Origin: Thermohalobaculum sp965263335
Lineage (GTDB): Bacteria > Pseudomonadota > Alphaproteobacteria > Rhodobacterales > Rhodobacteraceae
NCBI GenBank assembly: GCA_965263335.1
Contig: CBDHHE010000001.1
Span: forward strand, 930,001 to 994,000
Length of the DNA stretch: 64,000 nucleotides
Direction of reading: 5' to 3'
The notes beneath the pieces are model-generated. The model saw only the letters and a program-made list of their open reading frames with translations, made no database searches and was not told the origin of the DNA. Position 1 is the first letter of the stretch; the number at the start of each line of letters is the position of its first letter. Made by a program: the position numbers and the translations under genes. Below, piece after piece: positions 1-8,918 of this stretch.

Positions 1-689
1 CGTGCCGCCTCCTTTCGCGTGCCGAAATAGTCATGCAAATTCAGACGGCTATCCACCGGCACCACGTTCCAGTCGACATAGGTCACACCATAGCCGCGCC
101 CCGCGGCCAGCATCTCCAGCCCCCCCCGCGAGACCACACCGATGGGCGCCTCGCCCTGCCCGGCACGCGGGGCGGCGTTGAGAATGCTGTTGGTCCGCTC
201 GGTCTTCAAACGGATGATGGGCTCGTCGGTGTCGACCAGCGCCGTGTCCACGATGATCAGGCCGGGCTTGAACGCCGCCATCTCCCGCATCAGCCGGTCA
301 TGATCGAGAATGTGGTAGAACAGGCCGAGACACAGCACGATGTCGAACCGGGCCCCCTCGGCGCGCAGACGCGGCATCTCCTCGAACACGTCTCCAGCGA
401 CGAACCGGACCTTCTCGCGATCCGCGCCCTTGATGATTCCGCTCGATTTTTCAATGAGATCCGGACGCACCTCGATCCCGGTCACATGCGCCGCACCGGC
501 CCGCAGCGCACCATAGCTCCAGCGCCCGTCATGGCTGGCGAGGTCCAGCACCCGCGCGTCCGCAAAGGCCTGAAGATTGGGCGCGAACATCGCCGCATAC
601 CGTGCATTCAACCGGTTGCGGCCCTTCTCGCCATACCCCGCACCCCCCGTGGGCGAGAACCCGGAGGCCTCGGTAAACACATCCTGCAC
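1..689 (-). CDS. Class I SAM-dependent methyltransferase, C-terminus cut by window edge
   Basis: About 229 codons are visible and the gene runs off the left edge. A Rossmann methyltransferase motif I of the form VLDLASHDG is followed by acidic motif positions (GIEVRPD, IVLCLGLFYH), typical of class I SAM-dependent methyltransferases of the DUF1698/type-12 sort. I start at the GTG at 687-689 because a G-rich Shine-Dalgarno run lies just upstream and no ATG gives a better start. The N-terminus reads VQDVFTEASGFSPTGG. The substrate cannot be told from the sequence. The neighbouring gene on the other side is divergent, so there is no operon partner in view. Confidence 0.75.
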   Translation of the reverse strand, partial: MQDVFTEASGFSPTGGAGYGEKGRNRLNARYAAMFAPNLQAFADARVLDLASHDGRWSYGALRAGAAHVTGIEVRPDLIEKSSGIIKGADREKVRFVAGDVFEEMPRLRAEGARFDIVLCLGLFYHILDHDRLMREMAAFKPGLIIVDTALVDTDEPIIRLKTERTNSILNAAPRAGQGEAPIGVVSRGGLEMLAAGRGYGVTYVDWNVVPVDSRLNLHDYFGTRKEAA

Positions 690-916
690 GCTGATTGCCC
701 CCCGGCGAACCCATCTACCTTGGTGTAAACGTTCACGCCGGGCATCCGGTTGCCGGAACGCGTTGTGCATGAGGTGTGGACACACAACCCTCTGATCCGG
801 CGCGATATTTCCAATGCACGGCCCATGCAGAGCCCATGCACAGTGCGTATTCAAACCATTGTGGTCAGGTTTTGCGGCGGATTGACGGACCGGCGGACAC
901 GCGTCAGAGTTGAGAC

Positions 917-1183
917 ATGCCGTCCATGGAACCCCGCACCCTGCCCATCGAGAAGATCCACGTGCCGGTCAAGCGCGCCCGGACGCTGGAGCCCGCCAAG
1001 GTCGAGGCGCTGGCCGAAGACATTCTGGAGAACGGCCAGAAGATCCCGATCCAGTGCCGGGTCGACACCAAGGCCGCCGAGCCGCGCTTTGTGCTGGTCG
1101 AGGGCTATCACCGGCTGGAAGCCGCCAAGTCCCTGGGCGAGACCACCATCAGCGCCTATCTGGTACAGGCGCGGGTGAGGTAG
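917..1183 (+). CDS. ParB-like nuclease (ParBc/sulfiredoxin fold) domain protein
   Basis: An 88-residue protein that is essentially one ParB N-terminal domain. It opens with a PIEKIHVPVKRARTLEP strand, has the AEDILENGQKIPI helix-strand, and ends with the signature VEGYHRLEAAK, the G-x-HR-x-A nucleotide-binding loop of this fold. It lacks the helix-turn-helix and dimer regions of chromosomal ParB, so it is not the partition protein. Such stand-alone domains are common in alphaproteobacteria and their role is not established. A second in-frame ATG at 926 is possible. The gene is followed by an AT-rich non-coding stretch and has no operon partner. Confidence 0.75.
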   Translation: MPSMEPRTLPIEKIHVPVKRARTLEPAKVEALAEDILENGQKIPIQCRVDTKAAEPRFVLVEGYHRLEAAKSLGETTISAYLVQARVR

Positions 1184-2003
1184 AGTCCGTTCAATTGTCG
1201 ACGCTTGCACAGAAATCTCGCATAATTCACTTTGCATAAGTTATAGAACTATCTGGTATTCAGCATGGAGGAAAAAGTATGCATGTATCGATTGTTCACC
1301 ATTCAGTTGCGATAGCTTTCAGAAGGATTTGCATAATCGTTACTTGGCAATTGCAGTAGCAATACGTCCTGCACATTCTTGGTGTAATCGTAATTGACCC
1401 GAGCAAAGTAGAAAGGTCGTAAAGGAGATCTTCAGTTGCATGCAATTAGCATTGGCGGCCGCGATACTTGCCATCGTTTGAAATCAATGACCCCTCATAG
1501 ACCCAAGGTGACCAAGAACCGAGGTGAGCGAAACGACCGACCTTTTCTTTTCTTTCAATTGTCAGATTTAGGAAGTAACTTTCTCAAATACAGTTGATAA
1601 AGATGGAAGCTATGGTCCAGCTTCAGGAAATTGCTGATTCAAGGCGGCCCACTTAGTTATGAGCCTTTCATATTTCGCTTTCTTTACCAAATACATTTTA
1701 GCGTTCAGCGAACGAAGCGAATAGGGAAGACGAGCAAGCGCTCTAGAGAAAATAAAGCAGTATCTTCGCTTAAATCAACTTTGCGTCCTCGATTGTGTAG
1801 TTCGACACAGAGAAATTAGCTGTTTTGGGCCATCGAATAAAGACCAAGTGAGGTACCGAATTTTTGAACGCTTTTCGACGAGGTAAATCGCAACAAAAGC
1901 TGAACTTCAGCGCATTTTATAACAGGGCTCGAACCCGTTCATGTTAAAGGATTCGAAAGTTCTGCTAAAACCAAGAGGCGAATCAATATGGCTCACAAAG
2001 TGA
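1184..2003. other. AT-rich 0.8 kb stretch without a convincing gene
   Basis: The base composition falls clearly below that of both flanks, with many A/T runs. The only open frames are short: 26 codons from an ATG at 1280 preceded by GGAGG, and 62 codons at 1631-1819 with an unremarkable basic product. Neither resembles a known family. On the minus strand near 1925-1945 there is a short tRNA T-arm-like string (GGGTTCGAGCCC) without the rest of a tRNA. I see no transposase, repeats or promoter that I could defend. It may be a decayed mobile insertion or a regulatory spacer. Confidence 0.5.
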
Positions 2004-3803
2004 CTACCCATCCATCTTCAATGCGTTGATGAAAGCCTCCTGAGGAATATCAACTTTGCCGAACTGGCGCATCTTCTTTTTGCCGGCCTTCTGTTTGTCC
2101 AGCAGTTTGCGTTTGCGTGAGACGTCGCCGCCATAGCATTTCGCGGTGACGTCCTTGCGCAGCGCCGAGATGGTCTCCCGCGCGATCACGCGGCCGCCTA
2201 AAGCCGCCTGGATCGGCACCTTGAACATGTGCTGGGGGATCAGCTCCTTGAGCTTCTCGCACATGGCGCGGCCGCGGGCCTCGGCCTTGTCGCGGTGGAC
2301 GATGGTGGAGAGCGCGTCGACGGGCTCCTCGTTGACCAGGATCTGCATCTTCACCAGCGCTTCCGGGTCGTAGCCGTCCATCTGGTAGTCGAAGCTCGCG
2401 TAGCCCTTGGTCACCGATTTCAGCCGGTCGTAGAAGTCGAAGACCACCTCGTTCAGCGGCAGGCGGTAGACCACCATGGCGCGGGTGCCGGCATAGGTGA
2501 GGTCGAGCTGGATGCCGCGGCGTTCCTGGCAGAGTTTGAGGACGTCGCCGAGGAACTCGTCCGGGACGAGGATGGTGGCCTTGATCCAGGGTTCCTCGAT
2601 GCGGTCGATGCGCACCACGTCGGGCATGTCGGCGGGGTTGTGCATCTCGCGCATTTCGCCGTCGGTCAGGTGGATGTGGTAGACGACCGAGGGGGCGGTG
2701 GTGATCAGGTCGATCTCGTATTCGCGCTCGAGGCGGTCGCGGATGACCTCGAGGTGCAGCAGGCCGAGGAAGCCGCAGCGAAAGCCGAAGCCGAGGGCGG
2801 CGGAGGTCTCCATCTCGAAGGAGAAGCTGGCGTCGTTGAGGGCGAGCTTCTCGATGGCCTCGCGCAGGGGTTCGAAGTCGTTGTTGTCGACGGGGAAGAG
2901 GCCGCAGAAGACCACGGGCTGGGCGGGCTGGAAGCCGGGGAGCGGGGTCTCGCTGCCCTTGCGTTCGTGGGTGATGGTGTCGCCGACGCGGGTGTCGCGG
3001 ACCTGCTTGATCGACGCGGTCAGAAAGCCGAGTTCGCCGGGTCCGAGAATGTCGGTCTGCACCATCTTGGGCGTGAAGACGCCGACGCGATCGACCGGGT
3101 AGACGGCACCGGTCTGCATCATCTTGATCTTCTCGCCCTTCTTCAGGACGCCGTCCATGATGCGCACGAGCACGACCACACCGAGATAGGCGTCGTACCA
3201 GCTGTCCACGAGCATTGCCTTGAGCGGTGCCTCCCGTTCGCCCTCGGGCGCGGGAAGACGCTGGACGATGGCCTCGAGCACCTTGTCGATGCCGAGCCCG
3301 GTCTTGGCCGAGATCATCACCGCATCGGTCGCGTCGATCCCGATCACGTCCTCGATCTGCTCCTGCACGCGCTCGGGCTCGGCGGCAGGCAGGTCGATCT
3401 TGTTGAGCACCGGCACGATCTCGTGGTCCGCATCGATCGCCTGGTAGACATTGGCGAGCGTCTGCGCCTCGACCCCCTGGGATGCGTCGACCACCAGAAG
3501 CGAGCCTTCGACCGCGCGCATGGACCGCGAGACCTCGTAGGCAAAGTCCACATGGCCCGGCGTATCGATGAGGTTGAGGGTGTAATCCTCGCCGTCCTGG
3601 GCACGGTAGATCAGCCGCACGGTCTGGGCCTTGATGGTGATGCCGCGCTCGCGCTCGATATCCATCGAGTCGAGCACCTGCTCCTTCATCTCCCGGGCGG
3701 TCAGCGCGCCCGTGGTCTGGATCAGGCGATCAGCCAGCGTCGACTTGCCGTGGTCAATGTGGGCAACGATCGAGAAGTTGCGGATATGTGAAAGATCGGT
3801 CAT
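2004..3803 (-). CDS. lepA: Elongation factor 4 (LepA), ribosome back-translocating GTPase
   Basis: A 599-residue protein, the normal length for LepA. The N-terminal GTPase domain has the G1 loop AHIDHGKST, G3 DTPGH and G4 NKID. It continues through EF-G-like domains II, III and V and ends in the LepA-specific C-terminal domain (VSRKRKLLDKQKAGKKKMRQ), which separates it from EF-G. LepA binds stalled or mistranslocated ribosomes and can reverse translocation, and it matters mainly under ionic or cold stress. The ATG at 3801-3803 begins the canonical MTDLSHIRNFSIVAHIDHG. It is divergent from the periplasmic binding protein gene. Confidence 0.98.
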   Translation of the reverse strand: MTDLSHIRNFSIVAHIDHGKSTLADRLIQTTGALTAREMKEQVLDSMDIERERGITIKAQTVRLIYRAQDGEDYTLNLIDTPGHVDFAYEVSRSMRAVEGSLLVVDASQGVEAQTLANVYQAIDADHEIVPVLNKIDLPAAEPERVQEQIEDVIGIDATDAVMISAKTGLGIDKVLEAIVQRLPAPEGEREAPLKAMLVDSWYDAYLGVVVLVRIMDGVLKKGEKIKMMQTGAVYPVDRVGVFTPKMVQTDILGPGELGFLTASIKQVRDTRVGDTITHERKGSETPLPGFQPAQPVVFCGLFPVDNNDFEPLREAIEKLALNDASFSFEMETSAALGFGFRCGFLGLLHLEVIRDRLEREYEIDLITTAPSVVYHIHLTDGEMREMHNPADMPDVVRIDRIEEPWIKATILVPDEFLGDVLKLCQERRGIQLDLTYAGTRAMVVYRLPLNEVVFDFYDRLKSVTKGYASFDYQMDGYDPEALVKMQILVNEEPVDALSTIVHRDKAEARGRAMCEKLKELIPQHMFKVPIQAALGGRVIARETISALRKDVTAKCYGGDVSRKRKLLDKQKAGKKKMRQFGKVDIPQEAFINALKMDG

Positions 3804-4021
3804 TGAGTCGGGTTATGGGGCGGGACCCGGGCCCGGTCAAGCGCACCGAAGCCGAACGAACCGGACGGCCGCGGGCGGCACCTCAGACCGGGCCGGATGT
3901 ATCCTTGCGATATGCACCAGATACCGACAAACTCCGCCCCTGCGACGTTTCGCGGACCTGACCTTCGCGTCATTATCCAGCGTTTGATACCATGTCCTGA
4001 ACCAAAGCTCGAGGAACGACA

Positions 4022-5317
4022 ATGCACGTGCGTCTCATGGCCGCTCTCGCCTCCTTGCTCATCCTCACCTCCAATGCCGCAAGCTACGCCGAGGCACTGA
4101 TCATTCCGTCCCTGACCTATCGGACGGGGCCCTACAAGACGTCGGGGATTCCCTATTCCGACGGGTTCTCGGACTACTTCACCTTTCTCAACCTGCGCGA
4201 TGGCGGCATCAACGGAAAGCCGGTCGAGGTGATCGAGTGCGAGTACGGCTACGACACAGAGCGCGGGGTGGCGTGCTTCGAGGAAACGCTGGCCAAGGGG
4301 GCGCTGCTCTATCATCCGATGTCGACGGGTCTGACCTACGCGCTGATGGCCCGTGCGCACGAAGTCGGCGTCGTGCTCCACACCATGGGCTACGGCCTGA
4401 CGGCGGCGGCGGACGGGCGGACCTTTCCCTACGCGTTCAATTTCCCGGCCCATTACTGGCACGGGGCGACAGCGCAGATCGGTCACCTGAAAGAGATCGA
4501 GGGCGGGTCACTCAGCGGCAAGCGGATCATGCATCTCTACCACAACTCCAGCTACGGGAAGGAGCCGATCCCGACCTTCGAGCGTCTGGCCGAGATCGAG
4601 GGGTTCGAGCTTCTCATGCAGCCCATTGATCATCCGGGCGAGGACCAGTCCGCGATCTGGCCCGCCATCGAGGCGGCCAATCCCGACTACATCCTGCTCT
4701 GGGGTTGGGGCATCATGAACAAGGTCGCGCTTCAGAATGCAGCCCAGATCGGTTTTCCGATGGACCGGATCGTCGGCATCTGGTGGTCCGCGAACGAGGA
4801 CGACGTCAAGCCGCTGCGCCGTTCCGTCCACGGCTACAAGGCGGTGACCTTTCACGCGGTTGGCACCAGCTTTCCGTTCTACAACGAGATGAACCAGCTT
4901 GTGTATCAGCCGATGAAGTCCCGCGGCGCGCAGACCAATCTGGGCGATGTGCTCTACAACCGCGGTGTCGTCGCCGCCGTGATCGCGGCGGCCGCCATCC
5001 GAAACGCCATGGAGATCCACGGAACCGACGCGCTGACCCGCGACATGGTGCGCGACGGCTACGAGGCGCTCTCGCTCGGCACGGAGGAGTTCGCGGAGCT
5101 CGGCATCGAGGGTTTCCTGCCGCCGGTCAGGATCTCGTGCGAGGACCATGGCGGTGCGGGTCTCGTGGCGGTGAAGCAATGGGATGCGTTCGCCCGGCGC
5201 TGGGTGCAGCTCACGGACTACTACGAGCCGCAAACCGAGCTGATCGCACCGCAGATCGCCGATGCGGCCGCCGGGTTTGCCGCCGAAGCGGGCCTCGACG
5301 CCCGCACCTGTCCCTGA
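4022..5317 (+). CDS. Periplasmic branched-chain amino acid-type ABC substrate-binding protein (orphan)
   Basis: A 431-residue exported protein. Residues 1-24 form a Sec signal peptide (basic start, hydrophobic core, AASYAEA cleavage region). The rest is a type I periplasmic binding protein of the Peripla_BP_6/LivJ class: an N-lobe starting LIIPSLTYRTGPY, a SGKRIMHLYHNSSYGKEP hinge segment, and a second lobe ending with conserved small-residue helices. In other genomes such receptors feed Liv- or urea-type ABC transporters, but no permease or ATPase lies beside it here. It is therefore an orphan receptor of unknown ligand. The ATG at 4022 is chosen because it yields the complete signal peptide. 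Confidence 0.85.
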   Translation: MHVRLMAALASLLILTSNAASYAEALIIPSLTYRTGPYKTSGIPYSDGFSDYFTFLNLRDGGINGKPVEVIECEYGYDTERGVACFEETLAKGALLYHPMSTGLTYALMARAHEVGVVLHTMGYGLTAAADGRTFPYAFNFPAHYWHGATAQIGHLKEIEGGSLSGKRIMHLYHNSSYGKEPIPTFERLAEIEGFELLMQPIDHPGEDQSAIWPAIEAANPDYILLWGWGIMNKVALQNAAQIGFPMDRIVGIWWSANEDDVKPLRRSVHGYKAVTFHAVGTSFPFYNEMNQLVYQPMKSRGAQTNLGDVLYNRGVVAAVIAAAAIRNAMEIHGTDALTRDMVRDGYEALSLGTEEFAELGIEGFLPPVRISCEDHGGAGLVAVKQWDAFARRWVQLTDYYEPQTELIAPQIADAAAGFAAEAGLDARTCP

Positions 5318-5331
5318 GCGGCGGTCGCGCG

Positions 5332-5721
5332 CTACATGCCCGGATCGACCGGTTCGTCGACCGGCGCGCCGGCCTCCTTCCACGCCTTGAAGCCGCCCAT
5401 GTTGTAGACCTGCGCAAACCCCATGTCTTTCAGAAGCTTGCCCGCCAGGAAGGCCCGCCCACCCGACGCGCAGAACAGGACAATCGGCCGGTCGTGGCGG
5501 AACTCGTTGTCGTGATAGGGGCTGTCGGGATCGGCCCGGAACTCCAGCATCCCGCGTGAGACATGGTGCGCGCCAACGGCCCGGCCGGCGGCCTGCAGCT
5601 CGGGCGCGTCGCGGATGTCGAGCAGGAGCGCGCCTTCTGCCACAAGTTCGCGGGCGCGGGCCACATCGATCTTTTCAACATCCGCCTGTGCGGCGGCCAG
5701 CATTTCCTTGAGCGTCGGCAT
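5332..5721 (-). CDS. Single-domain rhodanese-like sulfurtransferase
   Basis: A 129-residue rhodanese domain. The aspartate-rich strand ALLLDIRDAPE and the active-site loop CASGGRA supply the catalytic cysteine and the arginine that closes the loop. The C-terminus (VYNMGGFKAWKEAGAPV) is the standard rhodanese ending. The family moves a sulfane sulfur from thiosulfate or persulfides to acceptors. No export signal is seen, so it is probably cytoplasmic. An earlier in-frame start exists, but the ATG at 5719-5721 has GAGAGGA seven bases upstream, which decides the start. It converges with the binding-protein gene 15 bases away. Confidence 0.88.
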   Translation of the reverse strand: MPTLKEMLAAAQADVEKIDVARARELVAEGALLLDIRDAPELQAAGRAVGAHHVSRGMLEFRADPDSPYHDNEFRHDRPIVLFCASGGRAFLAGKLLKDMGFAQVYNMGGFKAWKEAGAPVDEPVDPGM

Positions 5722-6001
5722 CGGATGTCCTCTCGGCGAAACGATTGCGGCCAGCATCTGCGGCCCCTGCAGACCCGCGAAGCCCCCGATGAACGCATGC
5801 GTGAGCCGAGCAGGCAGCAGATGAAAACTCTATCACCGCGCAACAATGCCGACAAAACACAGTTGCACAACACCGGTATGCGCTCCGCCAGCACCGCGCC
5901 GACGGGTGCGCGCCTTTCACGCAATCGCGTCTGGCCGGGTTCGGGGCGTCCGGGATATCCTGTGGCCGGGGAATCCGCGGGGACAGAACGGGAGAATCGG
6001 C

Positions 6002-6844
6002 ATGCGCAGGACATTGGGTTTGTGGCGCTTCGTGGTGGCGGCCTGCATGCTCTCGGTGCCGGGCGCCGGCAGTGCGTGGTCCTGCGGCGGCGCAGAAGAG
6101 CCCTGTGTGATCGAGGGCGGGGCCTACAACGTGGCGCTGCCCGACGAGCCGGAGGGCGCACCGATCGTGCTCTGGCTGCATGGCTACGGGCGCAGCGGCA
6201 AGGTCGTGGTCTCGAACAGCGGCCTCATGGAGGCATTCACCCGCCGGGGCTACGCGGTGGTGGCACCCGACGGACAGCCGGACGTTCTCGGCGGGCCGCG
6301 GCTCGACTGGGGGGTCAACGACGGCCAGTCGCCAAAGCGCGATGACGTGGCATTTCTCAACGAGGTCATCGAGGATGCCACAGCGCTCTTCGATCTGGAC
6401 GACGGCCATGTGCTGGCCGCGGGCTTCTCGCGCGGCGGATCGATGGTCTGGGATCTGGCCTGTCTCGCACCGGACTCGGCCAAAGCCTATGCCGCTGTCG
6501 CCGGCGCGTTCTGGGAGCCCATGTTCGAGCGGTGTGCCTCGCCGGTTCACATCCTGCACACGCACGGGTTCGCCGACCGGCTGGTGCCGTTCGAGGGCCG
6601 CAAATCGGTCTGGAACGGCATCGACTTCGAGCAGGGCGACGTGATGAAGGCGGTGCAGGTGTGGCGGCGTGTCAACGGATGCCCAGAACCCGCGGACATT
6701 CACGAGACCGAAGGCGCGGGCTGGACCAAGGCCTGGAGCAGCTGCGCCGACGGATCGATCGCGCTCAACCTGTCGCCGGTCGGGCATCAGGTCCCCGAGG
6801 GCTGGGCGGATCTGATCCTGGACTGGTTCGAGGCCCTGCCCTGA
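6002..6844 (+). CDS. Secreted alpha/beta-hydrolase, polyhydroxybutyrate depolymerase/feruloyl esterase-like (CE1/LpqC type)
   Basis: A 280-residue protein with a signal peptide of about 25 residues (hydrophobic VVAACMLSVPGAGSA then a small-residue cleavage site). The mature part shows the oxyanion segment LWLHGYGRSG, the nucleophile elbow GFSRGG with the catalytic serine, an aspartate in HGFADRLVPF and a terminal histidine in SPVGHQVP, making a full catalytic triad. This arrangement is that of extracellular esterases related to PHB depolymerase and feruloyl esterase. The actual ester substrate is unknown. I use the ATG at 6002, preceded by CGGGAG, over an upstream frame extension that would bury the signal peptide. 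Confidence 0.82.
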   Translation: MRRTLGLWRFVVAACMLSVPGAGSAWSCGGAEEPCVIEGGAYNVALPDEPEGAPIVLWLHGYGRSGKVVVSNSGLMEAFTRRGYAVVAPDGQPDVLGGPRLDWGVNDGQSPKRDDVAFLNEVIEDATALFDLDDGHVLAAGFSRGGSMVWDLACLAPDSAKAYAAVAGAFWEPMFERCASPVHILHTHGFADRLVPFEGRKSVWNGIDFEQGDVMKAVQVWRRVNGCPEPADIHETEGAGWTKAWSSCADGSIALNLSPVGHQVPEGWADLILDWFEALP

Positions 6845-6853
6845 CCGACGCGA

Positions 6854-7303
6854 CTAGCGCTGCGCGTCCCGGAGCTGGGCGATCAGATGTTCTGTCGCTT
6901 CCTCGACCAGATCGAGCGCGCGGTGATAAACGGCATCCTCCCGACCGTACGGATCGGGAATCGCCGTCCCGGCAGGATGGAAGAGGCGCAGCTCGGCAGG
7001 CGCGCCCATGGGCCGGACACGCACGAGCTCTTGGAGATTCTTGTGATCCATCGCGACGATCAGATGAAACCGGGTGAAGTCCTCATCTTCGACCTGGCGT
7101 GCACGCTGGGCGGAATTGTCATAGCCCCGCGATGCCGCCACCTTCAGGGCGCGGGCATCCGGAGGATCGCCGACGTGCCAGGCGCCGGTGCCGGCACTGT
7201 CGACCTCGACGGGCACGCCCGCTTCGGCGGCCTTGACGCGGATCGCGCCTTCCGCCATGGGCGAGCGACAGATATTGCCAAGGCAGACGCACAGAACTCG
7301 CAT
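6854..7303 (-). CDS. Low molecular weight protein-tyrosine phosphatase
   Basis: A 149-residue LMW-PTP. The P-loop CLGNICRSP, with nucleophile cysteine, arginine and serine, lies right at the N-terminus after MRVLCV, and the general-acid loop DPYG is present near residue 115. The family dephosphorylates tyrosine or arginine phosphate on proteins, often capsule tyrosine kinases or stress regulators, and no kinase is nearby. The ATG at 7301-7303 is preceded by AGGAAGG and gives the family's usual length, so a longer upstream start is rejected. It is divergent from the Sir2 gene with about 58 bases between the starts. Confidence 0.93.
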   Translation of the reverse strand: MRVLCVCLGNICRSPMAEGAIRVKAAEAGVPVEVDSAGTGAWHVGDPPDARALKVAASRGYDNSAQRARQVEDEDFTRFHLIVAMDHKNLQELVRVRPMGAPAELRLFHPAGTAIPDPYGREDAVYHRALDLVEEATEHLIAQLRDAQR

Positions 7304-7361
7304 GCAGCTTCCTTCCTGCGGGCATGCTAGTGTCCAAGCCGTGGCTTGAGAAGGGGCGGGT

Positions 7362-8057
7362 ATGAACATCGTAATTCTGACCGGTGCCGGGATTTCGGCC
7401 GAATCCGGGCTGGGCACCTTCCGGGACGCCGATGGGCTCTGGACCCAGTACGATCTATCGGAAGTCGCCACACCCGAGGGGTTCGCCCGCAATCCCACCC
7501 TGGTGCACGACTTCTACAACGCCCGGCGGCGCAACTGTCGCAAGGCCGCGCCAAACCCCGCACATGCCGCCCTCGCGCGCCTTCAGCGCGCCCACAAGGG
7601 CAACCTCATGCTGATCACGCAGAACGTCGACAATCTGCATGAGCGGGGCGGCGCAGACGGCGTGGTGCACATGCACGGCGAGCTGCTGCGGGCGCTCTGC
7701 GGAAGCTGCGGTCATCGCTGGGACTGGCCGGGCGACATGGACGTGACCGATCGCTGCCCGGCCTGCCAGGCGCAACGCGTGCGCCCGGACATCGTCTGGT
7801 TTGGCGAGATGCCGTATCACATGGATGCGATCTGGCGCGCCATCGAGGCCTGCGATGTCTTCGTCGCGATCGGCACATCCGGCGAGGTTTATCCGGCGGC
7901 TGGTTTTGTCGCGGACGCCGCCCACCGGGGCGCCAAGACGATCGAGATCAATCTCGAGGCAACCGAAGGTGCCGGGCACTTCTCCGAACACAGACTTGGC
8001 CCCGCCACCGAAACGGTGCCCGCCTTTGTCGACGATTTGCTGGACGCCGGTGCCTGA
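7362..8057 (+). CDS. cobB: NAD-dependent protein deacylase, Sir2 family (CobB/SIRT5-like)
   Basis: A 231-residue class III sirtuin. Visible motifs in order are GAGISAESGLGTFRD (NAD loop), the Tyr-x-x-Arg pair in HDFYNARRR characteristic of SIRT5-like desuccinylases/demalonylases, QNVDNLHERGG, the catalytic histidine in HMHGEL, two Cys-x-x-Cys zinc pairs (CGSC and CPAC), and the NAD-binding IGTSGEVYP and INLE strands. It removes acyl groups from lysines using NAD. In bacteria the classic target is acetyl-CoA synthetase. The gene starts with ATG at 7362 directly at the conserved MNIVILTGAG. It converges with the DoxX gene. Confidence 0.95.
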   Translation: MNIVILTGAGISAESGLGTFRDADGLWTQYDLSEVATPEGFARNPTLVHDFYNARRRNCRKAAPNPAHAALARLQRAHKGNLMLITQNVDNLHERGGADGVVHMHGELLRALCGSCGHRWDWPGDMDVTDRCPACQAQRVRPDIVWFGEMPYHMDAIWRAIEACDVFVAIGTSGEVYPAAGFVADAAHRGAKTIEINLEATEGAGHFSEHRLGPATETVPAFVDDLLDAGA

Positions 8058-8095
8058 CGGCATCAGCGCCCAGTCCGTTTTGTCCTTGCGGTGGA

Positions 8096-8569
8096 TCAGA
8101 CCTCGCGCCCGATCAGCCGGTCGATTGAGTACCGGCCGCCGCCGCGAATGGCGAACATTGCGATCACGACAGCCCAGAGCACGGGGTACTCCCACCCGCC
8201 ATTGGTCCAGAAGAACCCGCCCGGGATGTGAACGGTGGCGGCGATCAGCAGGAAGCCTGCCAGCACCGGCGCCACAAGGCGCGTGGCAAGACCAAGGGCA
8301 AGCGCGAGCCCGAAGAAGGTCTCGACCGATCCGGCGGCGAGCGCTGCCAGGAAGCCGTTCGCAAAGCCGAGCTGGGTTTCAAAGAACTCGCCGGTGGCCG
8401 TGAGACCATAGCCGCCGAACATGCCGAAGAGCTTCTGTGCGCCGTGCGGCACCAGGAAGAGACCGGCGGCGACACGGACACCGGCCTCCGCCAGATCGCC
8501 GGTGCGGTCATAGAGCCCGCGCAGGGCGGGGATGAGGAGCGGGGTGGTATTCTCTGCGTGCGTCATCAT
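8096..8569 (-). CDS. DoxX family membrane protein
   Basis: A 157-residue membrane protein with four predicted hydrophobic helices (AGVRVAAGLFLVPHGAQKLF, GFLAALAAGSVETFFGLALALG, LVAPVLAGFLLIAATVHI, YPVLWAVVIAMFAI). The HGAQKLFGMFGG signature is that of the DoxX/YphA family of small quinone-associated or thiol-stress membrane proteins. Function within the family is poorly defined. The start at 8567-8569 is set by GGAGG six bases upstream. Two inverted repeats lie in the upstream region, suggesting that a dedicated repressor controls it. Confidence 0.88.
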   Translation of the reverse strand: MMTHAENTTPLLIPALRGLYDRTGDLAEAGVRVAAGLFLVPHGAQKLFGMFGGYGLTATGEFFETQLGFANGFLAALAAGSVETFFGLALALGLATRLVAPVLAGFLLIAATVHIPGGFFWTNGGWEYPVLWAVVIAMFAIRGGGRYSIDRLIGREV

Positions 8570-8602
8570 GGGAACCTCCATTTGAAGTGATGACGCGAAG
8601 AT

Positions 8603-8655
8603 AGACATTCTGTCTTTCGGGATAATCAGGACATTTCAGAACTGACTATTCTGAA
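8603..8655. promoter_or_regulatory. Two inverted-repeat operators upstream of the DoxX gene
   Basis: AGACA-TTC-TGTCT (8603-8615) is a perfect 5-3-5 palindrome about 35 bases before the start codon. TTCAGAA-N7-TTCTGAA (8635-8655) is a perfect 7-7-7 inverted repeat just further upstream, and the sequence around it is AT-rich as in a promoter. DoxX genes are often repressed by HxlR-, MarR- or Rrf2-type regulators. No regulator gene is adjacent, so the protein that binds here is unknown. Confidence 0.5.
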
Positions 8656-8918
8656 TATAGCAAAATCTGAGCGACACCCAGGCGCCCGCGCATGCCAGCG
8701 CAGGCCCGGCGCCGGTCAGCGGATTGGTAAGATAGGCGCGTCGGTTGGCCGTTCGCGGCAGGCTCGTGGGGAAACCGCCATGCCATGCTCCCGCACGGCT
8801 GTCGCCTGTGCAGACGTCAGCGTCGCCGAGGGCAAACACCGCTCACCCGCCTCGTGAGGTTCCGATGCTTCGGTGCGTGGATGTGACGGTGACGCGGCGT
8901 CGGGGCCACGTCGGTCCG
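8656..8918. other. Intergenic region between rpmB and the DoxX promoter
   Basis: About 260 bases of high-GC sequence without a credible coding frame. The plus strand can fold into hairpins (for example GTGGGG with CCC-G-CAC near 8767-8795) and has a faint resemblance to the core of a cobalamin riboswitch, but the conserved boxes are incomplete and no gene follows on that strand. I see no firm feature here. Confidence 0.4.

Noticed and set aside
1631..1819. 62-codon frame in the AT-rich stretch
   Set aside because: No Shine-Dalgarno, no family resemblance, composition typical of random AT-rich sequence.
1920..1950. tRNA T-arm-like string
   Set aside because: It lacks acceptor and anticodon arms and CCA, so it is not a tRNA.
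2229..3791. Long open frame opposite lepA
   Set aside because: A high-GC shadow of lepA with a compositionally biased product.
8730..8880. Possible cobalamin riboswitch on the plus strand before rpmB
   Set aside because: Parts look like the core (GGGGAA, CCCGCAC-GGCTGT), but the conserved boxes are incomplete and no gene on that strand follows.
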